A DNA stretch of 64,000 nucleotides from Trichosphaerium sp. ATCC 40318. Lineage: Eukaryota; Discosea; Flabellinia; Trichosidae. The stretch spans positions 171,662 through 235,661 of the forward strand of contig JALMLS010000336.1 in the NCBI GenBank assembly GCA_038496445.1, in the 5' to 3' direction. The notes beneath the pieces were generated by a model that was given only the letters and a program-made list of their open reading frames with translations, was not told where the DNA came from and did not search any database. Positions 1 to 12,657 of the stretch are shown here, piece by piece. Position numbers and translations under genes: made by a program. Position 1 is the stretch's first letter. Each line of letters starts with the position of its first letter.

Positions 1-303
1 TCCAACTCGTAAGTACTTACCAAGGTAAAACGGGAACTTTTGTACAATACAATATAATATTCTTACAATCCTGTTATGCATGTTTGGCAGCATCGTCTAT
101 GAAGTGTCAAAATGTGTAAACTTTTTATTTTTGCTTGACGCACTAATGATTTTTAAGACTGCCCTCTCTTTACCACGCTTGTAATTATGTTGTGTTAAAT
201 CTAAAACTAAAAACAAACATTTAGAAATCACGTGGTCACCGCACACGACAATTGTTGAAAAAAAAAAGTTTGTAATAGGTACCTGACATTGCAACTGGGC
301 CAT
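1..303 (-). CDS. possible 5' end of a gene running off the left edge
   Basis: A short minus-strand open frame starts with ATG at 303 and encodes MAQLQCQ before a GTACC donor at about 282. A plausible acceptor (TTCATAG) near 97 leads into a second open stretch that continues to the window edge. The donor type matches genuine introns elsewhere in this window. No domain can be recognised in so little sequence. It could equally be chance; the missing part lies to the left. Confidence 0.22.
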
Positions 304-707
304 TTATATCATTCATTAGCTCTCGAGGCATTATTCTATTACATAATAAACGATAAAAGCCAAAAAAAATCAAGCAAAAAAAAATGACATTGTGACACCT
401 GTCGTTTGTGACATATGACGTACTTGGTGTAAATGCCTCTCAAGAATTCTTGGCTACCAATAAAATGATACTCACGAAGTAGTTGATTATCAACCTTGTT
501 GCACATAAGCACGTTGATAACAGAAACACATTATGCACGTTTACCTTTGTAACTGTGAAGCCATCATGCCAACAAAGCATATGAACACGCTACCATGAAC
601 AGTGAGTTGCGTGTACGACGGTTTTAACGTACTGTTGTTTCTGGGACATGTACTTTTTTACCTGATACGTCATTTAGCGATTATTGCTATTTGTTGTAGC
701 CACAAGT
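304..707. other. intergenic, no gene seen
   Basis: No convincing coding exon or RNA gene. The stretch has A-runs and low-complexity AT sequence. It would hold the promoter of the partial minus-strand gene and of the weak plus-strand gene that follows. A CACGTG palindrome lies close by at about 230, inside the intron of the partial gene. Confidence 0.4.
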
Positions 708-1118
708 ATGTATCACGGAGCAAGCGTACCACTAAGCGATTCTCCTTTGCCAGTGAACGGTGTAAATGTCGGAATATCAGCTACGATACCATCAGGAGAA
801 TCTGCGAACTGCGTGCCCTCTCTACAGGAGTTATACAAGTTTTAACAGTTATTCGTACTCCAGACATTGAATAAGTATTTTAGACACCCAGTTATCACCT
901 GGTGTCTCGCTTTCAGTAGTGCTAATGCCTCTACAACAAATTACAGTAAGCAAACAATAGAAAACGCTCTAAATAGTAACCTCAAGTGCTCTAATAAGCG
1001 TTGTTTCCTCACATCATCAATATTATTACAGCAAGCCATGACGTTTTGCCAAAAAACTTTCGTGCGCAACCGTCAACCTTCCTTACAACGGTCGTGTCTG
1101 TCAACAGCACCTACTTGA
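708..1118 (+). CDS. hypothetical protein, two exons
   Basis: ATG at 708 opens a frame to 838. A GT-AG intron (839-883, 45 bases) with a TTTTAG acceptor joins it in frame to a second exon ending with TGA at 1116-1118, giving about 121 residues. The product is Ser/Asn/Cys-rich with no transmembrane segment or domain I recognise. The joined lengths are a multiple of three and the intron size is typical here, which is the only support. It lies just upstream of the PDI gene on the same strand, so it may instead be non-coding leader sequence. Confidence 0.28.
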
Positions 1119-1209
1119 ATTTGTGAGGAAATACATCACAGTACAAATTCTTCAACTCAAAGTCATGTTGACGTGGCTAAATTAAATTTTAGATTTATAG
1201 TGCTTAACA

Positions 1210-2819
1210 ATGATGAAAGCGTTTCTCTTTGCTGTATTGTTCTCCCTCGCTGTTGTAGCCGTAGTTGGTGAAGGTGAAAGCTCTGATGTAGTCGACTTGA
1301 CCCCAGACAACTTTGATGAGATTGTTGATGGTTCAAAAGCCGTATTTGTTGAATTCTTCGCCCCATGGTACGACACGCTCCATTATGACTTTTCTGATTG
1401 CTATTAAAGGTGTGGACACTGTAAACGCCTTGCACCTGTACATAGAATACGTCCAAACCAATTAATCTAATCATTTACAGGACTACGAAATCTTTGGAAC
1501 CGCTTTCGCGAAAATAGACTCAGTTGTCATCGCAAAAGTAGATGCTGACAAGCACAAAGAACTCGGCAAACGTTTTGGTGTCTCTGGATTCCCAACCCTA
1601 AAATTTTTCCCAAAAGGCGCCACTGAGCCAGAAGAGTGCGTTATAATTGTCTCTACTGCCAAGAATGTCTTTCAGCCTCTAAATTATTTTTTGTAGCTAC
1701 AAAGGTGGTAGATCCGTTGACGAGCTCGTTACATTCGTTAACAACAAGGCCGGTGTCCGTGGTGGTGTATCCAAACCTGCCAGTGCTGTCGTAGAATTAG
1801 GTCCAGACAACTTTGATGAAATCGTCAACGACGAATCCGTAGATGCTTTCGTTGAGTTCTTCGCCCCATGGTACGTTTTCTACACTTTGCGGACAATTAT
1901 CACGTCAAAGTGTTTATTGTTTTTGTTGATGAGTCACCAACTCACTGAAACGTCAGGTGTGGACACTGCAAACGTTTGGCTCCTATCTGGGAACAACTCG
2001 CCGGTATTTACAAAAATGACAAGGTACAAACTAGTCAGCCTTCTTTGAGTGCCTTTGATGCTTTATTTTTGTTGTAACGTCATGCTTATGATCTTTGTTA
2101 ATAGTTGGTCATTGCTTCCGTTGATGCTGATAAGCACAAGACTCTCGGACAACGTTTTGATGTAAGCGGATACCCTACCTTGAAAGTCTTCCCAAAAGAT
2201 AACAAAGCAGGTGAAGCTTACAACGTACGTTCAAAGCAATTTTTTTTTGATAGATTGAAAGACACAGTTTATAAACTTTTCGAATTTTCTCTTGAGAAGT
2301 GTACTTATACTGGATTTTTAGGGTGGTAGAGAACTCTCTGACTTTATTAAATACTGTAACGAGAACTTTGGTCTTTTCCGTACCGAATCTGGTCTCTTGA
2401 ACGACCAAGTACGCAAACACAACACAATTTTTTTTGGGTTTTTTTCATCACTCTTATTTTTTTTTTTCAAAGGCTGGTCTTGTTGAGAGCATGGAAGAAT
2501 TCGCCAAGGGTTTCCTTGCTGATGATGCTTCAAAAGAAGATCTCATTGTTAGCGCTGAAGCTGCTCTCAAAACTGTAGAAGAAGCTGATAAATGGTACTA
2601 AAGCTGCTCAGAGTTTTGCTTCCGTTACTCATTTTTTTTTAAAGGTCTGCTGGATTCTACGTCAAATTCATGAAAGTCATCGTCAAGCGTGGTGTTGAGT
2701 TTGTTGACAAAGAAATCGAACGTACTAACGGTTTGTTGGCTGGTGATAGCCTCTCCTTGCAAAAGAAGGACGAGTTTGCCATCCGTAGAAACATCTTGAG
2801 TGTTTTCAAATCCGAGTAA
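1210..2819 (+). CDS. protein disulfide isomerase, two thioredoxin domains plus ERp29-like C-terminal domain
   Basis: Oxidoreductase of the ER lumen that forms and rearranges disulfides in secretory proteins. Nine exons (joins near 1367/1410, 1437/1481, 1635/1697, 1870/1957, 2023/2105, 2224/2322, 2408/2473 and 2594/2645) give exactly 362 codons. A signal peptide ([20 protein letters not shown]) is followed by two thioredoxin folds, each with the active site WCGHCK split by an intron inside the Trp codon. Each also has a conserved cis-proline loop ([10 protein letters not shown] and [10 protein letters not shown]). The last ~110 residues form a helical ERp29/P5-type domain. Length and order match the PDI-D group (Dictyostelium PDI1, plant PDIL2). 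The protein ends VFKSE, so there is no KDEL-type retrieval signal. That is also reported for Dictyostelium PDI1. Several secreted Cys-rich proteins in this window are plausible clients. Confidence 0.95.
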
Positions 2820-3074
2820 ACAAACAAAAAAAGAGCTTTTTTAGTAATTTTAAAGCGGTCATTCGTTGTTGTAAAGACCCAGACAATAAACTTATACGCT
2901 ATACAGAGCTTTTCGTCATGTTTTTGTTTGTACTTTCTAAAACGACTAAAATGGTATCATTCTACGCTGTCCCTGTCGCAACGATGCGTGGGTCAGTCAT
3001 TAAAACGAAAACGTCATGATGCAGTACAAAACAGGTATATTTGAAATGAGCTGAGCTCAAGGTGCGTTTTAATA

Positions 3075-3737
3075 TTACTTTTTCTCTTCTGCAGCCTTTT
3101 TATCTTCTTCGGCCTTTTTGTCCTCAGCAGCCTTCTTCTCTTCTTCAGCTTTCTTGTCTTTATCAGCGTCTTTGGCTGGTACTTTTCTTGCTCTTGGCTT
3201 CCTTGGTTTTCTCTCACGCTTTGTTGGAGGTGGGTCGGCGTCAACTTGACGATTTTGCATCTCCCACCTTTTTGGAGTGATTGTTTTGACGCTGGTTGGA
3301 TTAACTCCTGCGTCTAGTTCCTCTTTAATGCAATCAGTTACCATTTGGTACTGGCGCAAAAGAGTCAAGCCAGCAAAATCTTCAGCAACGATTTCGATCT
3401 ATACAGCGCACGCGTGAGGTCACTAATGAAGTATTGTAGAGTACCTTAAAATGCGTTTCTGAGCCTTTTGGCACGTTATGCCTTGAACTGTCGTTAATAA
3501 CATTCAAGAACGCTGGTTTGAATTTTGAGTGAAGCTTCTCGTATATTGCGCCCTCAATTCGGCCTCTGTTTTTCACTTCTGGTGTTTCTTCAGGTTTATC
3601 TGCATACCACCTGCGTACTTGCACAGCGTTACGTCGCGTAACTACAGAGCGTCTTGCTATACTCAATGGTTAATTTGCTAATTCTACTTGATGCACTACC
3701 CACCTACTGGTCTAACACGAATGAATCGTCCAAGCAT
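3075..3737 (-). CDS. BolA-family protein, mitochondrial type, with charged C-terminal tail
   Basis: BolA proteins work with monothiol glutaredoxins in mitochondrial iron-sulfur cluster delivery. Three exons join in frame to 184 residues: 3737-3719, 3656-3445 and 3398-3075. The start at 3737 is inferred, because the main exon has no in-frame ATG. A phase-1 intron gives a basic amphipathic start (MLGRFIPRRSVVTRRNAVQV) like a mitochondrial presequence. The core shows IYEKLHSKFKPAFLNVINDS, then RHNVPKGSETHFKIEIVAED, containing the BolA His and the HFK segment. After the fold comes a 40-50 residue tail made almost only of Lys, Ala, Glu and Asp. Typical BolA proteins are 90-150 residues, so the tail is extra. 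The gene converges on the PDI gene and diverges from the helical-repeat gene. Confidence 0.85.
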
Positions 3738-4044
3738 AGTGACACTACTTTGAGGATGAGCAATAGTCCAGTACGACAAAGTCTTTTGTGGGCTTTTTTT
3801 CGCTTCATTAAAAATTGGACCTTTCAAGCAGTTCACGCCTCAAATGACGCTGTGAGGTTAATGCGCCACTCAAAGACTCTAATACAATCAATTATTGGCG
3901 TTCAGCACTTTAACGTTGATGTTACGCGTCATATGCCAGTGTCGTCCATCAGGGCGAGTGCGCGAACGTGCTTGTGGGGCTAAGAACGCAACGTCTCGAC
4001 AATCTAAAGCTTATCACATTACAGCGCATTGCACTGATCTAACA

Positions 4045-5693
4045 ATGGACTCAAGAGACATTTTACAGGCACATTTTCCCAAGAGAGCTCATTTACACAC
4101 AGCGAAAGTGCTATTCAAAAAGGGGCAAATGAGCGAAGCTCTAGAGCAATTTGATCGCTTAGAAGAACTTGGAGCTGTTCTATCTCCAGAAGACAACTTG
4201 TTTAAACATCACCTGATGCTTAGATGCCATCGCTACAGCGATATAATAAAAGAGTTTGAGACGCGCTTATCAAATCACAGCGTTGGTACACTTCCTGGTG
4301 TTGGGACTGCGTACGAGAAGGCTGGTGATGAGCACCAGACGTTTGATATTGCAGATCAAGTCATTGGAAGCAGTATGGGAGACGAGGTAAGTAGAATTGG
4401 ATGTTTTCTCATTTTTTTTTTCTTTTTTTGTGCTTCTCCTTGTTGATGCGTTTGACGCTTTAGGTGAATTCAAATCCGGCTGCTTGTAGTGGTATTCTAA
4501 AGAACGCACTTCATGCAAGTGCATCAGCGATTACGAAACATTTGGATGTGAATAAGAAATATCTAGGTGAGTATTGTTATTAGGTGTCTTCTCAATTTTT
4601 TCTTTTTTTGAAAGGTTGTCAAACAAAAATTGAGTAACCTTTTTATTTTCGTCATTTACAACCGTAATATATGTAAACAGTTATAAATTACTTGAGAAGA
4701 GAAGTTCAAGAATATTTTAATGGGCGCTTAGCGCTTCAAATCTCTTTTTGTTTTTTTTTTGATTCATTCAAACACCTGACTAAGTTTTGTTGTAGATGAA
4801 GTAACACCTCTGACTTTTTTGGAATTACTTACACAATATAATTTATCTGTTGATAACAGTGATTACTTTGTTGTTTTACAAGCGCTAAGTTATACACGCA
4901 AGCACCAACTATTTCTTCGTGTATTTGAACAATATGTTGAAAGTGGTACGTACTCGCTTTTTATTCTCTCCTCCTTTCAAAGAGTTTGTCTTTGGCTTCA
5001 TTACTTTATAAGAATTTAAACAACATGTCAATGTAACTTTACGGATGAGAAGTACATCCACACGTGTCAATGTCGTGTTCTTTTGTTGAGTGCTAATTTT
5101 TCCTTTTTTTTCTTCTAGGCTTGCCACAAGAGCCAAAGTTTATCAAGTTAATGTTACAGACAATGCTTATTACTGGTGATTTTGATACAGCAGTTAAAAC
5201 CACACATTTGGATTCAGATGCAATGGTGCCCGAACTACATCCTCTTCTTGTAAGGGTTGCAAGGTAACAAAGAGCTTCTTCTTTTTCTTTTTTTTTCTTT
5301 TTTGTTTTCCAGCTTTTCGCTTATCGGCTTCCTTCTAGTGCACAAATCAATCGTATTAAGATACCTACTCATTTACCTGCTTTATTTATTGCTATGGATA
5401 CAAGTGATACACTAGATGCTGTATCTGGTGTTCTGCTGTCTCTGAGGAAGATATATAATTCAAAAACATCAATGGTCATTATAGACTTTACAAGAAATGA
5501 TATGTTAATACTTTTGGGTTCTGTAAAGAAGCTTATTGGTAGTATAGAAAATGGTATAAATGATATACCTAATAATGAACATAATCAAACACGTGCTTTG
5601 ACTCTTTTTTTTAAGAGTTGCTTAACACAAATGTGGGAAAGTTGGAGAGAACTTAATACAACGTACTCATTGTCAAATAAATCAAAACAATAA
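4045..5693 (+). CDS. alpha-helical repeat protein (TPR/PPR-like), function unknown
   Basis: Five exons (4045-4386, 4464-4566, 4796-4945, 5119-5249, 5313-5693) give 369 codons in one frame. The second intron is unusually long at about 229 bases. The product is mostly amphipathic helix pairs spaced like TPR or PPR units, for example AKVLFKKGQMSEALEQFDRL and LQTMLITGDFDTAVKTTHLD. It ends in a Ser/Asn/Lys-rich tail. No catalytic motif is visible. The start at 4045 was preferred; an in-frame ATG at 3919 would add about 42 residues (MLRVICQCRPSGRVRERACG...) that could be an organellar presequence. The gene shares a ~300-base divergent promoter with the BolA gene. A mitochondrial PPR-type RNA-binding role is possible but unproven. 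Confidence 0.6.
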
Positions 5694-6335
5694 TGTAAGA
5701 AAAAAAACCAATATGATTGTTTTTAACTGCAATAATTTCACGCAGTTCCCATTCCTTTCCCGTTTTCCAAAAACATCCTTAAATCAACTTACTTTACTTT
5801 GCCTAAAAAACCAGTTTTATGGAACTGTGAATGCCTTACTAATCATGGTTGCTCACTTGAGGCTCGGGATGGCGCGCAACATACTGTCGTACTAACACTT
5901 CAATAAGTACCAGCGATTATGCAGTTTGTTAAGTTGCCCTGACATTGTTTGACGCAGTTCGTTAACGTGACAAAGGCTTCATAAGCTTGTTTTCCCCTCT
6001 TCTTTAATACCTGGCGGTAGTACAGCTGAAAATGTCATGTTTGTCTCGTCTATTAGTTTCTTGTGCTTATTTAATCACGTGTATTGATTTATAAGCAAAA
6101 CAACCAAAAGATGGCGATTTAAGCTAGTTTTGAAATGTTCCGATTTAGAGCACGTGTGATAAATTGGTATCGTCAAACTGGTATCGTGTGATGTCGTGAC
6201 TACGATGTAAACCAGGTACTACATAGTTACTGCACCAGAGTTGACTTCAAACCAAAAAAAACTCAAGAAACAAACAACTTATCGGAGAAAGGCTTTCTAC
6301 GTTAAAATTTTAACTTAAAACAAGGCCTGACTGTG
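5694..6335. other. intergenic region upstream of the GPCR gene
   Basis: No exon is supported. The stretch contains two CACGTG palindromes (about 6076 and 6152) within 300 bases of the GPCR start. These are candidate upstream elements, although the same hexamer is common throughout the window. Confidence 0.4.
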
Positions 6336-9300
6336 ATGAATTGTATCTACGCCTTGGTTCTATTATTCTTAGCAAAACTGACTTACCAAGCTCCGCCTAT
6401 TGCCGGAGGACCAGGGTATGCACTTAGCGCATATGATAAAGGAGATTACTTAGCCGGAGAAAATGTACAGCTTTTTGGGACACCTGATTTTACAGTTGAA
6501 TATTGGATGGCTGCTAGAACACCCTCTAATTTCTATCCTGTTATTTCTTACGCTGTGGCACGTGGAGAAGGTAGCGGTCGTATTGGGCAGTTTGATGATC
6601 AAAGGTGAGCGCAGTTTTGTTTTTTTGTGAAGAAGTTGTTTGAGGCTTTCGTTTAAGGTCTTAATAGGATTGCAATGATGCACGGATCGTCTATATTTAT
6701 ATTTTGTATGGATGCCACAGTATCTTTAGATGTTCCTCTTGAAAGCGGATGGCATCATTGGGCTATGACGTATAAAGGAGACTCAAATATTTTCAGAGTC
6801 TATTATGTAAACAACTATCCATTGAAACTGTTTTGTTTTTTTGACGTCTACTAGGATGGCCAAGTTATGTACAATGGTACACTGACAGGAAGGGATACGG
6901 TCGTTGGCATAGAAAATGGAGGAACAATCGTCATTGGCCAAGAACAGGTACGTCAATCAAAATCTAAAAAACTCCGAAATTGGGAACTTAAAAACTGCAG
7001 GATAGTAGTTTGGGCAATTTCGATCAACTTGCTTCTTTTCAAGGTTCTATAGATGAAATACGTATATGGCAGATACAAAGAACAGGTACCGACGACAAGC
7101 GTTTCAAAAATAATTCACGTGATTAAACGTATTTTTTGTTTGAAAACAGAAGCCGAAATACAAGAGCACATGAACATTGGATTGACTGGAACAGAACCAG
7201 GTCTCTCTGCTTTGTTTAACTTCGAATCATTCGATAGTATTGAAAATAAGGTATGATATGCGCCATTATTCCTACGCTTTCGAGACGCGCCATTGTCTGT
7301 ACACGATAATTAAGTTAAAGCTAATTTTTGTGTTTTTTTTTATAGTACACCAATCAAGCGAGCCTAACGCAAGACTTGTTTGTAAGTCATTGGGATATAG
7401 AGAAGGATACTTACACTATAGGAAATACAACAAAAGGACCTATTCAAGGTTTATCAACTGCACCGTTGTCGAGTTTAGGAAGACCTACTATTATTTTCAC
7501 AAACGACATCGATGAACGGGTAAGAAATAGCAAAATATTGTCTCGTATTTTCTCATAACAATGCCAGGTTATCACCTTAAACGCCGTTGATTTTGATGGA
7601 GACGCTTTGGTGTTCGCTTTGGATACCCTTCCATCTCAAGGAAACTTATTTATGTATGATGGTCAGAGCAAGCTCGCGCAAATCACAACAACTGGTTCAC
7701 GTTAGTTCAAATAATATATAATCCATAAAATATCCTTAAAATTCTCTAGCAATATTGGGAAATCAAGTAATATTCGTTCCAAATAGTAACACTGTAATGA
7801 ACGATAGCTTCACATACACGGTATCCGACGGTGTTGACACATCAAGTGGTACGTACATTAACCATAAACTCACTCTCTAAAAGCATACAAAAGGTCAAAT
7901 TATTATTCTACAAAACAATGCACCTACAGCGTATTCTGCCACCTACGATTCAGGTATGTTAATTTAGTTTTCTTTCATCTTTCTGATTTTTCTCGCTATT
8001 GTTGCTCTAATAATTTCTTTTCAGAGGAGGATTTAGAGTTGATATTGACGCTCACTTGCAGCGATCCAGATGGTGGTTTTATTGGTGCAACAATTACTTC
8101 TTTACCTACACAAGGATCGTTGTATCAAATTAAAACGGATAGAACAACCAGAGGTACGTTTAAACGAGAAAATATACAAATAGTATAATGACTCTAAATC
8201 CAAAAAGGGGAACGCATCGTTTTACCAAATACAGCACTTACACGTGACTCGAACATTGTTTTATTTGTTCCTCCATTAAATGGAGCAAATATACGCTCTA
8301 CGTTCACTTTTGATTGCAGAGATGATAATAGTATACACTCAGCAGCAGCTATGGTTGATGTCGATTTGGAAGCTTTTGATGACAAGGTATGTCACAAGCT
8401 TTCTTGTTTTTTTTTCCCACTTTTTTGGTTATTCACTCAATGCTTAGGCATTTGTCGGTGGCGCCTTATATGCTTTATCATTCGGTGGTATTGGTCAGAG
8501 AGTATCATTTATAATTCCTGGAAATGTACCGGATATACGAGGAATCGATTTATGGATAAAACCTGGGGTACATTTTTGTTAAGATGATTTCATTTTTAAC
8601 ATTTGTATTTAGGCTAAGGATGAAATGTCTTTAATGTCTTTTGGTCATTTCGAACTTGCATTAAGGTTAGGAAGTGTTCCTAATATGTATAATCTATACT
8701 CAAGTTACACGGACGCCGGTGGCGATAAAATTATAACAGCACGTTTCGGGGAAGTACATACAAACGTGTGGTCTCACATCGCTTGTGATTTTACTATTGA
8801 AGATGGGATATCTTTTTACGTCAATGGTGACTATGTTGGTTCCACTGGGAGTATAGGTTTCGGAAGCATCACTGTAAATACAAACTTTGACATTGGTGGA
8901 TCATCAGAACACGGATACTACACAGGCGATATCGACGAAGTGAGTTTCTTTCTTTTTTTTTTTGTGATATTAATGTACCACGTTTTAGATGCGTTTGTGG
9001 AGCATCCCTTTTAGAAATCAAACGGATCTATACTTATTAAAAGATTCACTTGTAACTGGTCTTGAGACAACCCTCATATCTTCATGGAGTTTTGATGAAG
9101 GTGTTGGTAACATAGTAAAGTCAATTGGACTATTTACAATACGGTACTAAGTGCAAAAAGTTACTTTCGGGTTTCTGACTTTTTTCTTAGTGGTACTCTT
9201 ACTGGTTCTTCGTTGATACCTTCTTGGACTACATCGACTATGCCTGGTCATAATACTGTAGTTCTTGATGAAGATAGTGAAGGGGTATATTTTAAAGTAC

Positions 9301-12300
9301 CATGGGCTGACGTAGAAGGAGATAGAGTTGCTGCAGTTGTTTTGAGCCTTCCAACCAAAGGAACATTGTATCAAGTACTGATTTGTCATTATCGATTATT
9401 CTTAATTCCATCTTGCTTACTTGGAAACATAGGTAAACGAAGATGGAAGTATAGGCGCTAGGTTTGAGCCAACAGATTTTTACCAGGTAATTCTCGGCAG
9501 TTTTTAAGGAAAGGCTGATAATGTTGTTAGTCTTGGCTATCCGATCAGCCGCCAATCGCTCAATGGGTTTCTAACGCCACTAATTGGTCGTCTCAATGGG
9601 GAAATGGACCTTCTTATTTCGCTTCCCAGCTTATAGGAGAACCAGAAACGTTTGATGAGACGAAATCGAAGCAACAAAGCGGGTATGAGGCTAAACTCTT
9701 TAAATGAATCAAGTTTCAAGTTTAAACTTTGTTATAGTGATAGCGTATTTGCTTGGTCTCCATTAACTCAATGTGCTCGAGAATGGTCACGTGCGTAAAT
9801 ATGTTAATGCGAAAATACTAAAGGTATTCAAGAAAATGCTACGAGTGTCGAGTTTGTTGAAATTGAATTTGAGCAGGAAGTTTTTGTGACTGGTTTCGAG
9901 TTTTATGAGAGTTACAACCCAGGTGCTGTTGCAGAGATTTATCTACTCAACGAACACGGTGATTGGGTAGTATTATATGATGAAGGATTCAGGGTTATGC
10001 CTAATATATATAACGTGTTTCAACCAACAATACAATGTCAACGTATGTTGATAGGAGATCTTGTTTCTTATTTTTTTTCTTAAACGCAGCTTGTAACTTT
10101 TATATAGGTCTCTTTAAGACAAGACATGTTAGAATTATTCACGATACATGCAATGCCCAAGGTTGGAATGAGATTGATGCCATCAGAATGACGGGTGTAC
10201 AATACAAAAAAGCTGTACGGAGGGTTTTAATTTTATTTGTTCCTTACTTGTTTTTTCTTTAAACAGGGTGTCATTGAGAATACAAACTCTCTTCTCTATT
10301 ACGTTCCACATCCAAATAAAAATGGTATTGATACTATAGAATATACAGCAATAGATTGCCCTTATCGAGTAGACAGAGAAAGCAAACCTGGTTTCATTAC
10401 ATGTACGTCTTGAGTTGACTCATGGTTTCTTCGTTTTTAATTAATTGACATTTTTCTGGATAGTTAATATATCGAGAGTGAATGATTATCCAGTAAATGA
10501 ACCAGCTGTAACTGTTAAGGGTATGTCTAACGAAGATACCTTTATTTTCATAAACATGACCGACATTGATAACCGGAACATTTCATTGGCGATAACAAGG
10601 TGGCCAGTTTATGGTGAACTATGGGCTGTACGATAAAAACTATACTCAATCTTACAAAAAATCACGTGTCTTACATCTACAAGGTTTCCAATGCAAATGA
10701 AACTACAGAACAACTCAGAGCCCTACCGTAAGTCGTTTAGCAATAATTGCCAGCGTAATCTTTTGTTGTTTTTAACTCTAGTATACAGTCGTAATGCATC
10801 GTTGGAGAACGGATTTGTTGTTTACAGACATATCAAAGGAACTTGTGGTATTGAGTTTGATTTCTTTGAGTACAAGCTTTGTGATACTTCTCTTTGTTCA
10901 AACAATTCTAAGGTAAGCCTCTAACTACTTTCCGTCTAAGGCAGTTAATGTTTATAGGTCACTCTCGATATTTTCTGTAAGCCAGGAAGTCATGTTATCC
11001 ATGATTACGTCAAAATAGCAATTGGTATCATTACAGGATTTCTTATCCTTGCTGCTTTTTGTCTTCTCTTGTTCACATTCTATGGCGGATATATTTATAC
11101 ATATCCTCAGATTAAGGTATTATTAATTATGCTTCAAAGGGTGTTAAGGCTGATATTGTTTTGTGTAGATTGCTTCACCTCCGTTTTTGTTGATTATAAT
11201 TTTCGGCGGTATTCTTGCTTATAGTACAGTCTTTGTATGGATGCTAGAAGTCACTAAAGCCACTTGTATCATACGAGTATGGACTCTTGCCTTTGGCACA
11301 ATTCTTATGTTCACGTGCGTTCATCTGAATCCAAACCTCAAACCGTTTTGTTCAACATTGTACTAAGATGTTTGGTTAGTGGTATGTTTGTTAAGACGTG
11401 GCGTATCTACAAGATATTCAGGAACAAGTCTATCAAAATATTCAGTGTGCCTGACTACAAGCTATGGCTTATTGCTGGAATTGTTTCCGTAAGATCAAAA
11501 CACGTTCTTGGTATTTTCCTGTTATATTTACTCCAGTTCTTGTAGAGCATTGGTATTGTTTTATTGCTTATTTTCAGTTTCGTCGACCCACCTGCAGTAA
11601 AATCACGTGTAAACCCATCAGACCCTTCTAAGACATTTTTAACATGCACCACTAATTATTGGACAATGGGTTCTATCGTTGCTGCTTTGGTACGATCTTA
11701 CAAACTAGAAAAGAAAAAAAAAGGCTAACAAGTATTTTCTTTTAGAGCGTTCTTGTCATTTGGGGTGTCTTCCTTGCTATTGGCGTAAGAAAAGTAAGCT
11801 CAGTGTATAACGAAAGCAAGTACATTGGAATCAGTATATACGGGTTCGCTGGTATTGCAACAATCGCTGTACGTGACGAAGTCTTTCTTCAATCAACAAT
11901 CAACTAAAAACCAAGATTTAAACATAACTTTTATACTAGGTACCGACTTTAATTTTGGTTAACACCAACCCCCTCCATACATTTGTGATTATCAGTATTT
12001 GCACTATACTTGCTGTAACGACGAGTATTTGGGTACTGTTTGTACCTAAACTAATTTCTTTGGCAAAGGGAGAAGACTTAAAAGCGAAGCACTTAAAACA
12101 TAAGAATGCAAATAGCATAAAAGATCTCAATGCATCCCTTCAGGCTTCTAAAATGGATGCTTCAGCGCTTAAACGTCATCTAGACGAAAAGAATAATGAG
12201 CTTGATCAGAAGAATGCCTTGATTGAGAAACAACAAAGAAGAATAGAAGAGTTAAAGAAAAAACTACACAAAGATAAAGGATCACTTAGAAATCATAGTA

Positions 12301-12425
12301 TTGGTATAAAGAAGAGATCTGGTCCTATGGTTGTTAATGTATCAATGTCAGAGTCAGTATCATCGGAAATTACAGAACAGGATACAACAGATGCAACACA
12401 AACATCAAATATCATTGATGCCTAA
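6336..12425 (+). CDS. class C GPCR with LamG / cadherin-like / F5-8-like ectodomain
   Basis: A receptor of about 1,500 residues in more than 25 exons. After a signal peptide (MNCIYALVLLFLAKLTYQAP) comes a LamG/concanavalin-like domain (ESGWHHWAMTYKGD, LASFQGSIDEIRIWQIQRT). Then come cadherin-like beta repeats (DFDGDALVFALDTLPSQGNL; SDPDGGFIGATITSLPTQGS) and a second LamG domain near 8.5-9.0 kb. Another beta repeat, a discoidin/F5-8-like module (VTGFEFYESYNPGAVAEIYL) and a further beta repeat follow. From about 11.0 kb there are seven hydrophobic helices with the 7tm_3 pattern, including FVKTWRIYKIFRNKS, DYKLWLIAGIVS and VSSVYNESKYIGISIYGF. The cytosolic tail is a long coiled coil (about 12.07-12.27 kb) and a Ser/Thr-rich end. 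The expected Venus-flytrap ligand domain is absent. Family membership is from the transmembrane signatures; the ligand is unknown. Confidence 0.88.
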
Positions 12426-12657
12426 GAGCGACTAACAAAAAAAAAATAAAAAATCAAGCGTTTGGGTATCACGTGTACCGGAAAGTACGCTTGTAAAAAT
12501 CATCCTGTGTAAATAATACTAGCTAATAAATAGTCGCTATAACCTGAACCAAGTATATTTTGGACTCTTAGACTCATTACAATCGAAACAGTGTCGAGGA
12601 TACAAAATATCTGCACTTTTTCCAAAAATGACTTGCCATGACTCAGACCATCTAAAT

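Noticed and set aside
3654-3983. Plus-strand frame of 109 codons before the helical-repeat gene
   Set aside because: Overlaps the BolA first exon on the other strand and the shared promoter. It has no domain and no in-frame splice into the downstream gene.
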